Shown here: piece by piece, positions 7,943 through 14,761 of the stretch
Layout: each line of letters opens with the position of its first letter
Numbering within the stretch: the stretch's first letter is position 1
Origin: a bacterium
Lineage (GTDB): Bacteria > T1Sed10-126
Assembly: GCA_003557545.1 (NCBI GenBank)
Contig: PWOD01000033.1
Location: 1 to 16,740, forward strand
Direction of reading: 5' to 3'
DNA: 16,740 nt
Translations under genes and position numbers: made by a program
Notes under the pieces: model-generated
What the model was told of the DNA's origin: nothing
What the model saw: only the letters and a program-made list of their open reading frames with translations
Database searches by the model: none

Positions 7943-8528
7943 GCAGCGTGATTATTTTAATCGCCGGGCGGCGGAATGGTCGGATGATCTATCAGCGGCA
8001 CAGGCGGAGAGTCTGGAGGAGATAATGACTGTTTTGTCACCGGAAACAGGGGAAAAGATCCTTGACCTGGGATGTGGTGCAGGGATTCTTACTGAGCGGT
8101 TGACGCGGGGGATGACCGGTGAGGAGAGAAAGCTGGTGAGTGTTGATCTGGCGGAAGAGATGGTGAAACGAGTTCGCCGGGACTATTCCCGGTTAAGTTC
8201 TGCAGTCTGTGGAGCAGCAGAAGAGCTACCCCTGGCTGCCAGGAGTTTTGATCGGATAATCTGTTTTTCAGTTTTTCCCCATTTTTCCAGTCCCCGGTCG
8301 GTGCTGGAGGAGATCAACCGGTTGTTAGTACCGGGTGGTCGAGCTGTTATTGCACATGTCGATTCAAGGCAGCAGTTAAATCAGTTTCACAGCAACTTAA
8401 AGGGAGTTGTCAGCGCTGATATTTTGCCGCCGCTGGAGGAACTGCAGGAGATTATACAAGCAGCCGGACTGAGGGTTTTACAGATGGACGAAAGGGAGAA
8501 TTTATATCTTGCTGTCTTCGGAAAATAA
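7932..8528 (+). CDS. Class I SAM-dependent methyltransferase within the ECF operon
   Basis: A Rossmann-fold methyltransferase of 198 residues. The SAM-binding motif I ILDLGCGAG is at 43-51, the acidic residue after strand 2 is Asp72 (VSVDLAEEM), motif II-like FDRIICFSVF lies at 106-115, and LLVPGGRAVI at 131-140 is the usual strand-5 region. The C-terminal part contains HVDSRQQLNQFH (142-153), which probably shapes the acceptor site. The substrate is unknown. The ATG at 7932 has AGGGAGAG at 7916-7923; an upstream TTG at 7902 is less likely. It overlaps the S-component gene by 11 bases and EcfT by 20 bases, so it is firmly part of the transporter operon. This suggests it modifies the imported ligand or a related metabolite, as opposed to being a housekeeping RNA methylase. 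BioC-like function cannot be excluded. Confidence 0.8.
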   Translation: MLSKQRDYFNRRAAEWSDDLSAAQAESLEEIMTVLSPETGEKILDLGCGAGILTERLTRGMTGEERKLVSVDLAEEMVKRVRRDYSRLSSAVCGAAEELPLAARSFDRIICFSVFPHFSSPRSVLEEINRLLVPGGRAVIAHVDSRQQLNQFHSNLKGVVSADILPPLEELQEIIQAAGLRVLQMDERENLYLAVFGK

Positions 8529-9138
8529 GCTGCAGTTGATCGTTAGATTCACTGTTTTTTTAATCTTGCTGGGCGGGTTTATTATCAGCCCCCTGCGGTT
8601 TTTTTACCTGCCGCTGCTGCTGCTCGGGCTGGCGTTATGTAGCTTTCCGGTGGAGTTGAAAAAATTCTTTCGAAAGCAGCTATTTCTGCTGGTTATCGGC
8701 TTTTCACATCTGTTTCTGTTTGGTTATTTTGTGATCGATAGAGTTTTTTTGGGTGGTGGTCCGATTTTTCAAACCGAGCATTTTATAGTGGTTTTGAACC
8801 TGTTTTATAGAACGGCCGGTTCTTACCTTGTCGTGAGTTTTTTCAACAGCCTCAATAGTTTTTCAGAGCTATTAGCGACGCTGAAGATTTTGCGATTCCC
8901 GCCGTTGATTATTATGTTGTTTACAATAAGTTACCGGTTAGTGCATATTTTTGACAGCCGGGTCCGTCAGATGTTGATAGCCTACAGGTTGCGGACCGGG
9001 GGTAAACAGAGGCCAGCGCTATTTTTACAGATGCTGAAGAGCGCCCTGTTTAAGTCGTTTGCCAGTGGTAACAGAATAACCGGGGCGTTGAAAAGCCGTA
9101 ATTTTCACTCCAACCTGGATTTCAGGAAGATCAAATGA
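8509..9138 (+). CDS. ecfT: ECF transporter T component (CbiQ/EcfT-like)
   Basis: Transmembrane coupling subunit that links the S component to the ATPase. The 209-residue protein has about four to five hydrophobic helices in its first 150 residues and a basic cytoplasmic C-terminal region. The two coupling-helix motifs of the family, normally built around Ala-Arg-Gly, are degenerate: AYRLRTGG (158-165) and ALKSRNF (193-199, where ARGF/ARGY is usual). The start is TTG at 8509, supported by GGGAG at 8494-8498 and overlapping the methyltransferase end by 20 bases. It is followed by EcfA with a 4-base ATGA overlap. Identification rests on length, topology, degenerate motifs and context together. 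Confidence 0.8.
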   Translation: MLSSENKLQLIVRFTVFLILLGGFIISPLRFFYLPLLLLGLALCSFPVELKKFFRKQLFLLVIGFSHLFLFGYFVIDRVFLGGGPIFQTEHFIVVLNLFYRTAGSYLVVSFFNSLNSFSELLATLKILRFPPLIIMLFTISYRLVHIFDSRVRQMLIAYRLRTGGKQRPALFLQMLKSALFKSFASGNRITGALKSRNFHSNLDFRKIK

Positions 9139-9824
9139 TTGAATTAAAAAAAGTTAATCTATTTTTTAACCCGGGCAAACATGTTTTGAAAGATATTGAG
9201 TTGACGATTCAAGCCGGCTGCTCCACGGCCCTGCTGGGGGCGAACGGCAGCGGAAAAACCTCGTTGTTATGGGTGATCGCGGGGATCTATAAATATAAGG
9301 GAGAAATTATTTTCCGGAATCAGGGTAGGTTAAACGGGGGGAGTAAGGAGTTACGGGATAAAACTGGGGTGGTTTTTCAAAATCCGGATGAGCAGCTGTT
9401 TATGCCGACGGTTCGTGAAGAGCTGGCGTTGACCCTGTTGCAAAAACATGATCGAGTTGACGAGGCTTTAATAGGTGAGATTATGGAGCGGTTTGGAATT
9501 GTAGAGCTGGCTGATAGAGCCCCCCATAAACTGTCGGAGGGGGAGAAAAAGAAGGTGGCGCTGTCGGCGGCGCTGGTGGCGAAACCGGAGCTGTTAATTT
9601 TAGATGAGCCGACCTCAGATCTTGACCTGCCGGGGAAAAAAGAGTTTTTAAAGTTGATTAACTCCCTGGAGCAGACCCGATTGGTTGCCACCCATGATTT
9701 AGAGTTCGCCCGAAACTGTTGTGACCGGGGAGTTATTCTGGAGTCGGGAAGGGTTGTGGCCGAGGGAAAGTTTGAGGAGTTGATCGACAATCGCCGGTTA
9801 CTGGAAAGCTGCGGGTTAATTTAA
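9135..9824 (+). CDS. ecfA: ECF transporter ATPase (CbiO/EcfA-like)
   Basis: Cytoplasmic ABC ATPase that powers uptake. All motifs are present in 229 residues: Walker A GANGSGKT (35-42), Q-loop VVFQNPDEQLF (79-89, the NPD form is characteristic of ECF/CbiO ATPases), signature LSEGE (133-137, LSGGQ is the ABC norm), Walker B LLILDEP (153-159), D-loop SDLD (161-164) and switch His187 (ATHD). A single ATPase gene suggests a homodimer and a dedicated (group I type) transporter and not a shared EcfAA' module. ATG 9135 overlaps the ecfT stop (ATGA), with AGGAAG at 9123-9128. It is the last gene of the operon and ends 18 bases from the converging tonB gene. Confidence 0.92.
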   Translation: MIELKKVNLFFNPGKHVLKDIELTIQAGCSTALLGANGSGKTSLLWVIAGIYKYKGEIIFRNQGRLNGGSKELRDKTGVVFQNPDEQLFMPTVREELALTLLQKHDRVDEALIGEIMERFGIVELADRAPHKLSEGEKKKVALSAALVAKPELLILDEPTSDLDLPGKKEFLKLINSLEQTRLVATHDLEFARNCCDRGVILESGRVVAEGKFEELIDNRRLLESCGLI

Positions 9825-9842
9825 TGAGTGTGTGGGAGCGGT

Positions 9843-10598
9843 TCAGTCCAGTTGAAACTGTACGGGGATTTTTATTATTAGACTGCGGTCGGTTAGTCCG
9901 GCCGGCAGCGGTGGCCAGGGCTGGGAGCTTTGCAGGGCACGGCGGGCTGCTTGATCGAGTTGTTGGTGGCCGCTGGACTGATGAAGCTGCAGCTGGTTGA
10001 TCCGGCCAGTAGAGGTAATCTCCAGTTGGAAAACGGTTGTTCCCTGCTGGCCTTTTCGGGCGGCTCGGGAAGGATAGGAAAGTTGTGAGCGGATCTTTTC
10101 AATAAGAGTTGCCGTGTAACTGGCGAGCAACTGCTCTTCCGAATCAGCGCTGGCTGATCTGCTGGTTGGCGGAGCTGCTGAACTGCCGCTGGCAGTCTGA
10201 ACAGTAGAGCTGGATGGTGGTGGTTTAGTCCGCTGTCGGGCGGCTGTTTGTGGTTCTGCTTGGGGGATAGTTGGTGGGTCGGGTAAGCGGTTAGGTGGTT
10301 GCTGAGCGGGCGGGTTGATTTTCGATGATCGTTTAGATTTGTCCGGGGAAAGTTCAGTTTCAGGCATATCGATGAAATTAAGATTTTGTGGTGAACGGTC
10401 TGAGTTTAAGTTGCTGATTGTTGTAGATTTGTCCGGGGCCGGGCCGGGGTTAGCGGCTGAAACAAGTTTGATTCGGGTGGAATTCGTAGAGTGGGGAGAG
10501 GATTCCCAGGAGCGGACCGGTGGTAGAGCGGAGCCGCTAAAAATAAGCAGATGGAGCAGAATTGAACCGGTCAGCGCCAGAGTTAATCTTGTTAGCAT
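9843..10598 (-). CDS. tonB: TonB energy-transducing protein
   Basis: Spans the periplasm to pass energy from an inner-membrane motor to TonB-dependent receptors. The 251-residue protein has a single N-terminal membrane anchor (about residues 7-24, Leu-rich with a His at 16 as in TonB/TolA anchors), a long Pro/Ser/Gln-rich linker (about 30-155), and a C-terminal TonB domain (about 160-251) containing LSYPSRAARKGQQG (173-186), an extended strand FQLEITSTGRI and the PWPPLP segment (227-232). The minus-strand ATG at 10598 has a GAGGTGG-type ribosome binding site (complement of 10608-10614). It converges on the receptor-ECF operon that it presumably serves. No exbB or exbD lies in this window, so the motor must be encoded elsewhere. 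Confidence 0.88.
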   Translation of the reverse strand: MLTRLTLALTGSILLHLLIFSGSALPPVRSWESSPHSTNSTRIKLVSAANPGPAPDKSTTISNLNSDRSPQNLNFIDMPETELSPDKSKRSSKINPPAQQPPNRLPDPPTIPQAEPQTAARQRTKPPPSSSTVQTASGSSAAPPTSRSASADSEEQLLASYTATLIEKIRSQLSYPSRAARKGQQGTTVFQLEITSTGRINQLQLHQSSGHQQLDQAARRALQSSQPWPPLPAGLTDRSLIIKIPVQFQLD

Positions 10599-10629
10599 GG
10601 TAAGTTCCCACCTCGTTTATGTGTTACGA

Positions 10630-10658
10630 ATTCTAAAATAGTAATACTAAGATGGCAA
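10630..10658 (-). promoter_or_regulatory. Predicted promoter for tonB
   Basis: On the minus strand, TTGCCA (complement of 10653-10658) and TAGAAT (complement of 10630-10635) are spaced by 17 bases; each matches five of six consensus bases. The transcript would start near 10623, about 25 bases before the tonB start codon. Confidence 0.6.
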
Positions 10659-10665
10659 GGGGAGT

Positions 10666-10694
10666 TTGAAATCGGGGCGGAAGGGAGCTATCAT
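10666..10694 (+). promoter_or_regulatory. Predicted promoter for the threonine-synthase-like gene and nth
   Basis: TTGAAA (10666-10671) and TATCAT (10689-10694) are spaced by 17 bases, each matching five of six consensus bases. The transcript would start near 10701 with a leader of about 90 bases. Its -35 element lies only 7 bases from the -35 of the divergent tonB promoter. Confidence 0.55.
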
Positions 10695-10789
10695 TTCCTC
10701 TAATCTGGTTATCTGTTAAAATTCTGTGAATTCTATTTGTTGAGGGCTATGCAAAAGATTAAATCATTTAAAATCTGGAGAGAAGATAT

Positions 10790-11935
10790 ATGGGACTGCT
10801 GGCTGGATTATATGAACCGGATAGAAACCGTCTGTACAGGGCGGAGCCAGGACGGTTTAGAGGTGATAACGGGGAGTTTCTCAGGGCGGTTTATGATTAT
10901 CGTATACTGGCCGAGACCTTTGATGTAAAAGAAGCCTTTGCCGGCTGGGAGAACTCTGGTATGGCGGCTTTTTCCGATCTGCTTCCGGTGGAAAATCGTC
11001 GAGTTATAGAGTGCTCCGGAACGGTTACTGGTTGCAGTAAAATCTGGGGCAGACCGGGATTGTTTTTGAAGGATGACAGGACAGCAGTTTCGGGAACCAG
11101 TCTCTACCGGGGGGCCTGTCTGGCTGTGGCCCTGGCCCGTCAGAATGAGTTTTCAGGAGTCAGCTTGTTAACGGTTCAACCGGAGGTGGTGGAAGCTTTT
11201 GCCGCGGTAGCCAGAACGGCTGATCTGGCGATAAGGATTACGGTACCTGAGGAGTCCCCCGCCGGGGTTGAGGAGTTTGATTTGCCGGCCGGAGTAGAAG
11301 TTGTAAAAGTTTCCGGCCCGGTCTCAGAGGTTTTTCAGGCAAGTTGTGAACAGGCGGAAGAGGAGGGATTTTACCGGGCTACGCTGGGTGATAATCCCTA
11401 TATCCGAGAGGCTTATAAAACAATCGCTTTTGAACTTTATTTGCAGATGAACAGAGTTCCTGAACGGGTTTATTTTCAGCACTCGGAAGGGGAGATTATT
11501 GCCGGTCTGACCAGGGGGTTTGAAGAACTTAAAATTACCGGTTGGACCAGCAGTATACCACGGATATACCCGGTCATCGGGCCGGGAAGGTCCTCTCGGA
11601 TTCGCTGGTTGAGTGAGTTTAAAACAGCCCGAGGTGATTTTTCAAATCGCCGCTTGAGCAGGATGGAACAGGGACCGCTGGATCTGTATTTTGCCCTGGA
11701 AGCCCTGGAAAAAACCGGTGGTAAAGTGATCAGTTTGAGTCCTAAAGATCTGACCGAACATCGAAAAAAAACTGAGATTGAAAAAATTAATCCGGCGGAT
11801 GGCAATCAACTTCCCCCGGAACTTTTAACCGCCTTTGAGCGGACCGAACCAGCTGAATATGAGGCTGTTGTCCTGTTGGATACAGGGTTTGATTATGAAG
11901 CCGGTGAACCGGCCGGGGAGGAGCGGGATGAATAG
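10790..11935 (+). CDS. Threonine synthase-like protein lacking PLP-site residues (probable pseudoenzyme)
   Basis: A 381-residue protein that follows the threonine synthase (fold-type II PLP) pattern from end to end, by my unaided alignment. Recognisable segments include LFLKDDRTAVSG (91-102; family: YLK.E..NPTG), YRATLGDNPYIREAYKT (195-211; family: NS.NP...EG.KT), AFELYLQM (213-220) and RGFEEL (242-247). Yet the catalytic features are gone. The schiff-base segment SFKDRG appears as TSLYRG (103-108), with Leu105 where the PLP lysine should be. The S/T-G-N-T phosphate loop is replaced by TVQPEV (128-133), the glycine-rich loop by HSEGE (231-235), and the C-terminal Thr-Gly-His-Gly by DTGF (364-367). 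The reading frame is intact, so it is maintained as a protein, not a decaying gene. Start ATG 10790 has GGAG at 10777-10780. Function unknown; perhaps a binding or regulatory protein. It overlaps nth by 8 bases. Confidence 0.7.
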   Translation: MGLLAGLYEPDRNRLYRAEPGRFRGDNGEFLRAVYDYRILAETFDVKEAFAGWENSGMAAFSDLLPVENRRVIECSGTVTGCSKIWGRPGLFLKDDRTAVSGTSLYRGACLAVALARQNEFSGVSLLTVQPEVVEAFAAVARTADLAIRITVPEESPAGVEEFDLPAGVEVVKVSGPVSEVFQASCEQAEEEGFYRATLGDNPYIREAYKTIAFELYLQMNRVPERVYFQHSEGEIIAGLTRGFEELKITGWTSSIPRIYPVIGPGRSSRIRWLSEFKTARGDFSNRRLSRMEQGPLDLYFALEALEKTGGKVISLSPKDLTEHRKKTEIEKINPADGNQLPPELLTAFERTEPAEYEAVVLLDTGFDYEAGEPAGEERDE

Positions 11936-12734
11936 GCCGCGTCGCTGGTTACAGAGAAATGACAGCCGTTTGCAAGCTGTTTTAAAGTTAGTTAAAAATA
12001 AATTTGGAGTTGTCAGACGGCAGGAGGGACTGGATCTATTACAGGTGACAGTGCTGACTGTTTTAAGCCAGAACACCACCGATGTAAATGCCCGCCAGGC
12101 TTATATAGGACTGCTGGAGGAGTTTTCAAATAGTTCAGAAGAGGATTATGAAGAGCTTCAAACAACCGATATTAGGGTGGTTGATCTGGCATTTGAGCTG
12201 GGCCGACCGGATTGGGAAAGGCTGGCGGCCAGCTCGGCTGAGCGGCTGGCTGAGGCTATTGCCCCGGCCGGTTTACAGCAGGCCAAGTCCCGGACAATTC
12301 TGGCTCTGCTGAAGAAGATGGATCAACTGGCAGAAAATTTTTCTGATTTACAGGAGATATTTGAAGAGTTTTCTCACCGGCAGGCCCTGGAACTATTAAC
12401 TTCGGTCGATGGAATAGGTTTAAAAACGGCCGGGGTAGTGTTGATGGAGACAACCAGAGCAGATATCTGCCCGGTCGACACCCATATCAATAGAATTTGT
12501 CGACGGCTGCGCCTGGTGAGTTACCAGGGGCCTTCTCGGGACAAGTTATTCTGGGAGTTACAGCCGCTGATACCGGCGGGTGAGGCCTATCAGCTACATC
12601 ATGGGTTGTTGTCCTTTGGCCGGCGGATTTGTACTGCCAGAAATCCCAGCTGCTCCAGCTGTCCGGCGGCTCGAATCTGCTGGGATCTGCGAGTGGACCG
12701 GGGAGGCGAAGATTTACAGCTTAAGTTTGTTTAG
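11928..12734 (+). CDS. nth: Endonuclease III homologue (DNA glycosylase/AP lyase)
   Basis: Base-excision repair enzyme that removes oxidised pyrimidines and cuts the abasic strand. In 268 residues it has LSQNTTD (46-52; family LSAQTTD), the helix-hairpin-helix SVDGIGLKTAGVVL (159-172) with catalytic Lys166, catalytic Asp184 in PVDTHINR, and the C-terminal [4Fe-4S] site C235-x6-C242-x2-C245-x5-C251. It is somewhat longer than E. coli Nth (211 residues), mainly through insertions before the hairpin. ATG 11928 is chosen because GGGGAGGAG lies just upstream within the end of the previous gene; a longer frame reaching back to 11835 has no such support. The 8-base overlap indicates co-translation with the threonine-synthase-like gene. 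Other HhH-GPD members could be named, but both catalytic residues and the cluster support Nth. Confidence 0.88.
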   Translation: MNRPRRWLQRNDSRLQAVLKLVKNKFGVVRRQEGLDLLQVTVLTVLSQNTTDVNARQAYIGLLEEFSNSSEEDYEELQTTDIRVVDLAFELGRPDWERLAASSAERLAEAIAPAGLQQAKSRTILALLKKMDQLAENFSDLQEIFEEFSHRQALELLTSVDGIGLKTAGVVLMETTRADICPVDTHINRICRRLRLVSYQGPSRDKLFWELQPLIPAGEAYQLHHGLLSFGRRICTARNPSCSSCPAARICWDLRVDRGGEDLQLKFV

Positions 12735-12785
12735 AGTAATTTGCAAACAGATTTTCAGGTTCAGTTAGTGCCGCTGGAATTGTGG

Positions 12786-12814
12786 TTGTTTTTTATTTTT
12801 CTCTGGTATATACT
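12786..12814 (+). promoter_or_regulatory. Candidate promoter for the redox-complex operon
   Basis: TTGTTT (12786-12791) and TATACT (12809-12814) are spaced by 17 bases, lying inside a T-rich stretch between nth and the iron-sulfur operon. A transcript starting near 12821 would have a leader of about 70 bases. Confidence 0.45.
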
Positions 12815-12844
12815 TTGACAAATATCTTTCGGGTAAGCTTGACA
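12815..12844 (+). repeat. Direct TTGACA repeats downstream of the candidate promoter
   Basis: TTGACA occurs at 12815-12820 and again at 12839-12844, 24 bases apart. Neither has a good -10 element at 16-18 bases, so they are better read as possible regulator half-sites than as -35 boxes. The first is part of the small palindrome TTTGACAAA. Chance occurrence is possible. Confidence 0.25.
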
Positions 12845-12891
12845 TGTAACAGTAGAGTTAGCTGGAAAAGCTTAGATCTACAAGGAGTTGC

Positions 12892-13920
12892 ATGGTGAAA
12901 AATTACAGACTAACTGCTGAGCAGATCAATAAACTTATTGGAGCTCGTGCGGATAGATCCAGGGTTCTTGTTCCTGTGCAAAGTGAGGAGAGGGTGGAGC
13001 TGGAAGAACTGGATGAAAACTATGATGCTGCCCGGGCGGTGGATTTTTTCCGCCCGTTTGACCCGTTAAAATCATTAGTTCTCTCGCCGTTTGAAAAAGT
13101 TGCTGAATTTCCCCACAGTTCACAGACACCAGATCCAGCTGAAGTCACCTTATACGGTGTTAAGGCCTGCTCCGTAAACCATCTTCGACTGCTGGATGAG
13201 ATTATGCTGGATGAAGAGATAGCCGATAGTTTTTACCAGGCCCGGCGGGAGAAGTTATTCATTATCTCCTGTGACTGTCAAATAGTAGAAGATACATGTT
13301 TTTGTACAGAAGTTGGTCTTGCTCCCCATCCAACCACCGGTAATTTTGATCTAAATATTGCTCATATCGAGGGGGAATACCTGCTGACCGTGGGAAGTGA
13401 AAGGGGCGGTTTGTTTCTCGAGGAGATCGGGTTAGATTTAGCTGAAGCCGGTCCTGAAACAGAACAGCAGCTGGAGGAGCAGCGCCAGCGGATAGCGGAG
13501 GAGGTTGCCGAGAAGAACCAGGAGTTTGAGATCGAGGAGGATATCCACCGGTCGGTCAGGAGTAACCGGGATGCTGAAGTTTACCGGGAGAAGGCTGAGG
13601 ACTGTGTGGAATGTGGCGGTTGCAACCTGGTCTGTAGCTCCTGTTATTGTTTTTACCTGGCAGACCGACCGGAAGATCAAACAAGTTTTAGCCGGTTTCG
13701 CCTGTGGGATTCATGTCAGTTTAACGCCTATGCCCGGGTTGCCGGGGATGAATCTCCACGGCCGTTATTGATGCAGAGAATTCGCCATCGGATTGCCCAT
13801 AAATTTGATTATCTTGAGGAGTCGATGGGGTTTTATGGTTGTGTCGGTTGTGGTCGTTGTATTTCGGCCTGTCCGGCGGGAATTGATATCAGGAGTCTGC
13901 TGGCAGGTGTTAAACAGTGA
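12892..13920 (+). CDS. Sulfhydrogenase beta / AsrA-type iron-sulfur subunit
   Basis: Electron-transfer subunit of the family that includes sulfhydrogenase beta and anaerobic sulfite reductase subunit A, which normally pairs with the gamma-type flavoprotein encoded next. Length is 342 residues. The family-specific region GVKACSVNHLRLLDEIMLD (89-107) and the CDC/CFC cysteines (127, 129, 136, 138) suggest an additional metal or cluster site. Two ferredoxin-type [4Fe-4S] sites follow: C238-x2-C241-x2-C244-x3-C248 and C317-x2-C320-x2-C323-x3-CP at 327-328. A Glu/Gln-rich helical segment (about 185-215) separates the halves. No signal peptide or membrane segment, so cytoplasmic. ATG 12892 has AAGGAG at 12882-12887. 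The GTGA overlap with the next gene supports a tight pair. First gene of the operon. Confidence 0.82.
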   Translation: MVKNYRLTAEQINKLIGARADRSRVLVPVQSEERVELEELDENYDAARAVDFFRPFDPLKSLVLSPFEKVAEFPHSSQTPDPAEVTLYGVKACSVNHLRLLDEIMLDEEIADSFYQARREKLFIISCDCQIVEDTCFCTEVGLAPHPTTGNFDLNIAHIEGEYLLTVGSERGGLFLEEIGLDLAEAGPETEQQLEEQRQRIAEEVAEKNQEFEIEEDIHRSVRSNRDAEVYREKAEDCVECGGCNLVCSSCYCFYLADRPEDQTSFSRFRLWDSCQFNAYARVAGDESPRPLLMQRIRHRIAHKFDYLEESMGFYGCVGCGRCISACPAGIDIRSLLAGVKQ

Positions 13921-14738
13921 ATCCCTATCAACCGATACCGGCGGAAGTTGTTGAAATAATAGCTGAATCACCCACTATAACCACCTATCGATTTATTCCG
14001 GAACAGCCGATTCCTTTCCTGACGGGTCAATTTGTTGAACTGACTGTTCCGGGAGTGGGGGAGGCTCCATTTACCCCGTCATCAGATCCGGCTGTGGCTG
14101 ATCAGATGGAGATCAGTATTATGCATGTGGGGAAGCTTACGCAGCATCTGCGTGACAAAACTGAGGTTGGCGACATGGTGGGAATTCGCGGCCCGTACGG
14201 GCAGGGGTATCCGCTTGACGAGTTTGCCGGCAGGGAGATTTTAATTGTCGGTGGGGGGGTGGGACTGGCTCCATTGAGAAGTTTGATCTATGCGCTGCTG
14301 GGAGAGATCGAGCGGTTTAAGGCTGTGAAAATTAAATTTGGGGCCCGGACTCCCGGAGATATAATTTATAAGGCTGAGGTTGAAGATTGGTTGAACAGTG
14401 ACGAGCTGGAGTTAGAGCTGACAGTTGACTCAGATGAAGATTATCCTGATTGGGAGGGGAATGTTGGGGTTGTTACCACAATCATGGATGATCCTGACCT
14501 GGAAATAGATAGTGGGGTTGCAGTGGCCTGTGGACCTCCAATAATGATGAAATTTGCCACCCAGAAATTTCTTTCTATGGGATATTCACCGGAACAGATA
14601 TATCTCTCGATGGAAAAAAATATGTCCTGTGGAATCGGTAAATGTGGTCATTGTGGTATTGGTCCTTATTACGTCTGCAAAGATGGACCGGTAATGACCT
14701 ATGACATGCTGGAGAAATACAGTGAAGTTTTTGAATAA
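13917..14738 (+). CDS. Sulfhydrogenase gamma / AsrB-type FAD, NAD(P)-binding subunit
   Basis: Flavoprotein of the ferredoxin-NADP reductase fold expected to exchange electrons between NAD(P)H and iron-sulfur clusters. In 273 residues: FAD-binding barrel with GQFVELTVPGVGEAPFTPSS (37-56), nucleotide-binding domain with VGGGVGLAPLRS (111-122) and VACGPPIMM (203-211), and a C-terminal [2Fe-2S] site C238-x4-C243-x2-C246-x7-C254 as in PyrK and sulfhydrogenase gamma. GTG at 13917 overlaps the previous stop by four bases (GTGA); AGGTG at 13904-13908 is the ribosome binding site. It pairs with the preceding beta subunit; together they form an NAD(P)H input/output module. Which nucleotide is used is not evident. 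Confidence 0.87.
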   Translation: MNPYQPIPAEVVEIIAESPTITTYRFIPEQPIPFLTGQFVELTVPGVGEAPFTPSSDPAVADQMEISIMHVGKLTQHLRDKTEVGDMVGIRGPYGQGYPLDEFAGREILIVGGGVGLAPLRSLIYALLGEIERFKAVKIKFGARTPGDIIYKAEVEDWLNSDELELELTVDSDEDYPDWEGNVGVVTTIMDDPDLEIDSGVAVACGPPIMMKFATQKFLSMGYSPEQIYLSMEKNMSCGIGKCGHCGIGPYYVCKDGPVMTYDMLEKYSEVFE

Positions 14739-14761
14739 TAAACGGTTAGGAGCTGGTGGTT

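Noticed and set aside
10737-10928. Open frame of 63 codons overlapping the start of the threonine-synthase-like gene
   Set aside because: It is an out-of-frame overlap without a good ribosome binding site; the ATG at 10790 in the other frame has one and encodes the recognisable protein.
10790-11935. Annotating this gene as an active threonine synthase
   Set aside because: The PLP lysine and every cofactor-binding loop seem to be replaced, so the enzymatic name would be misleading.
12735-12800. Intrinsic terminator after nth
   Set aside because: There is a T-rich run, but the only preceding stem is four bases with a wobble pair; too weak to call.
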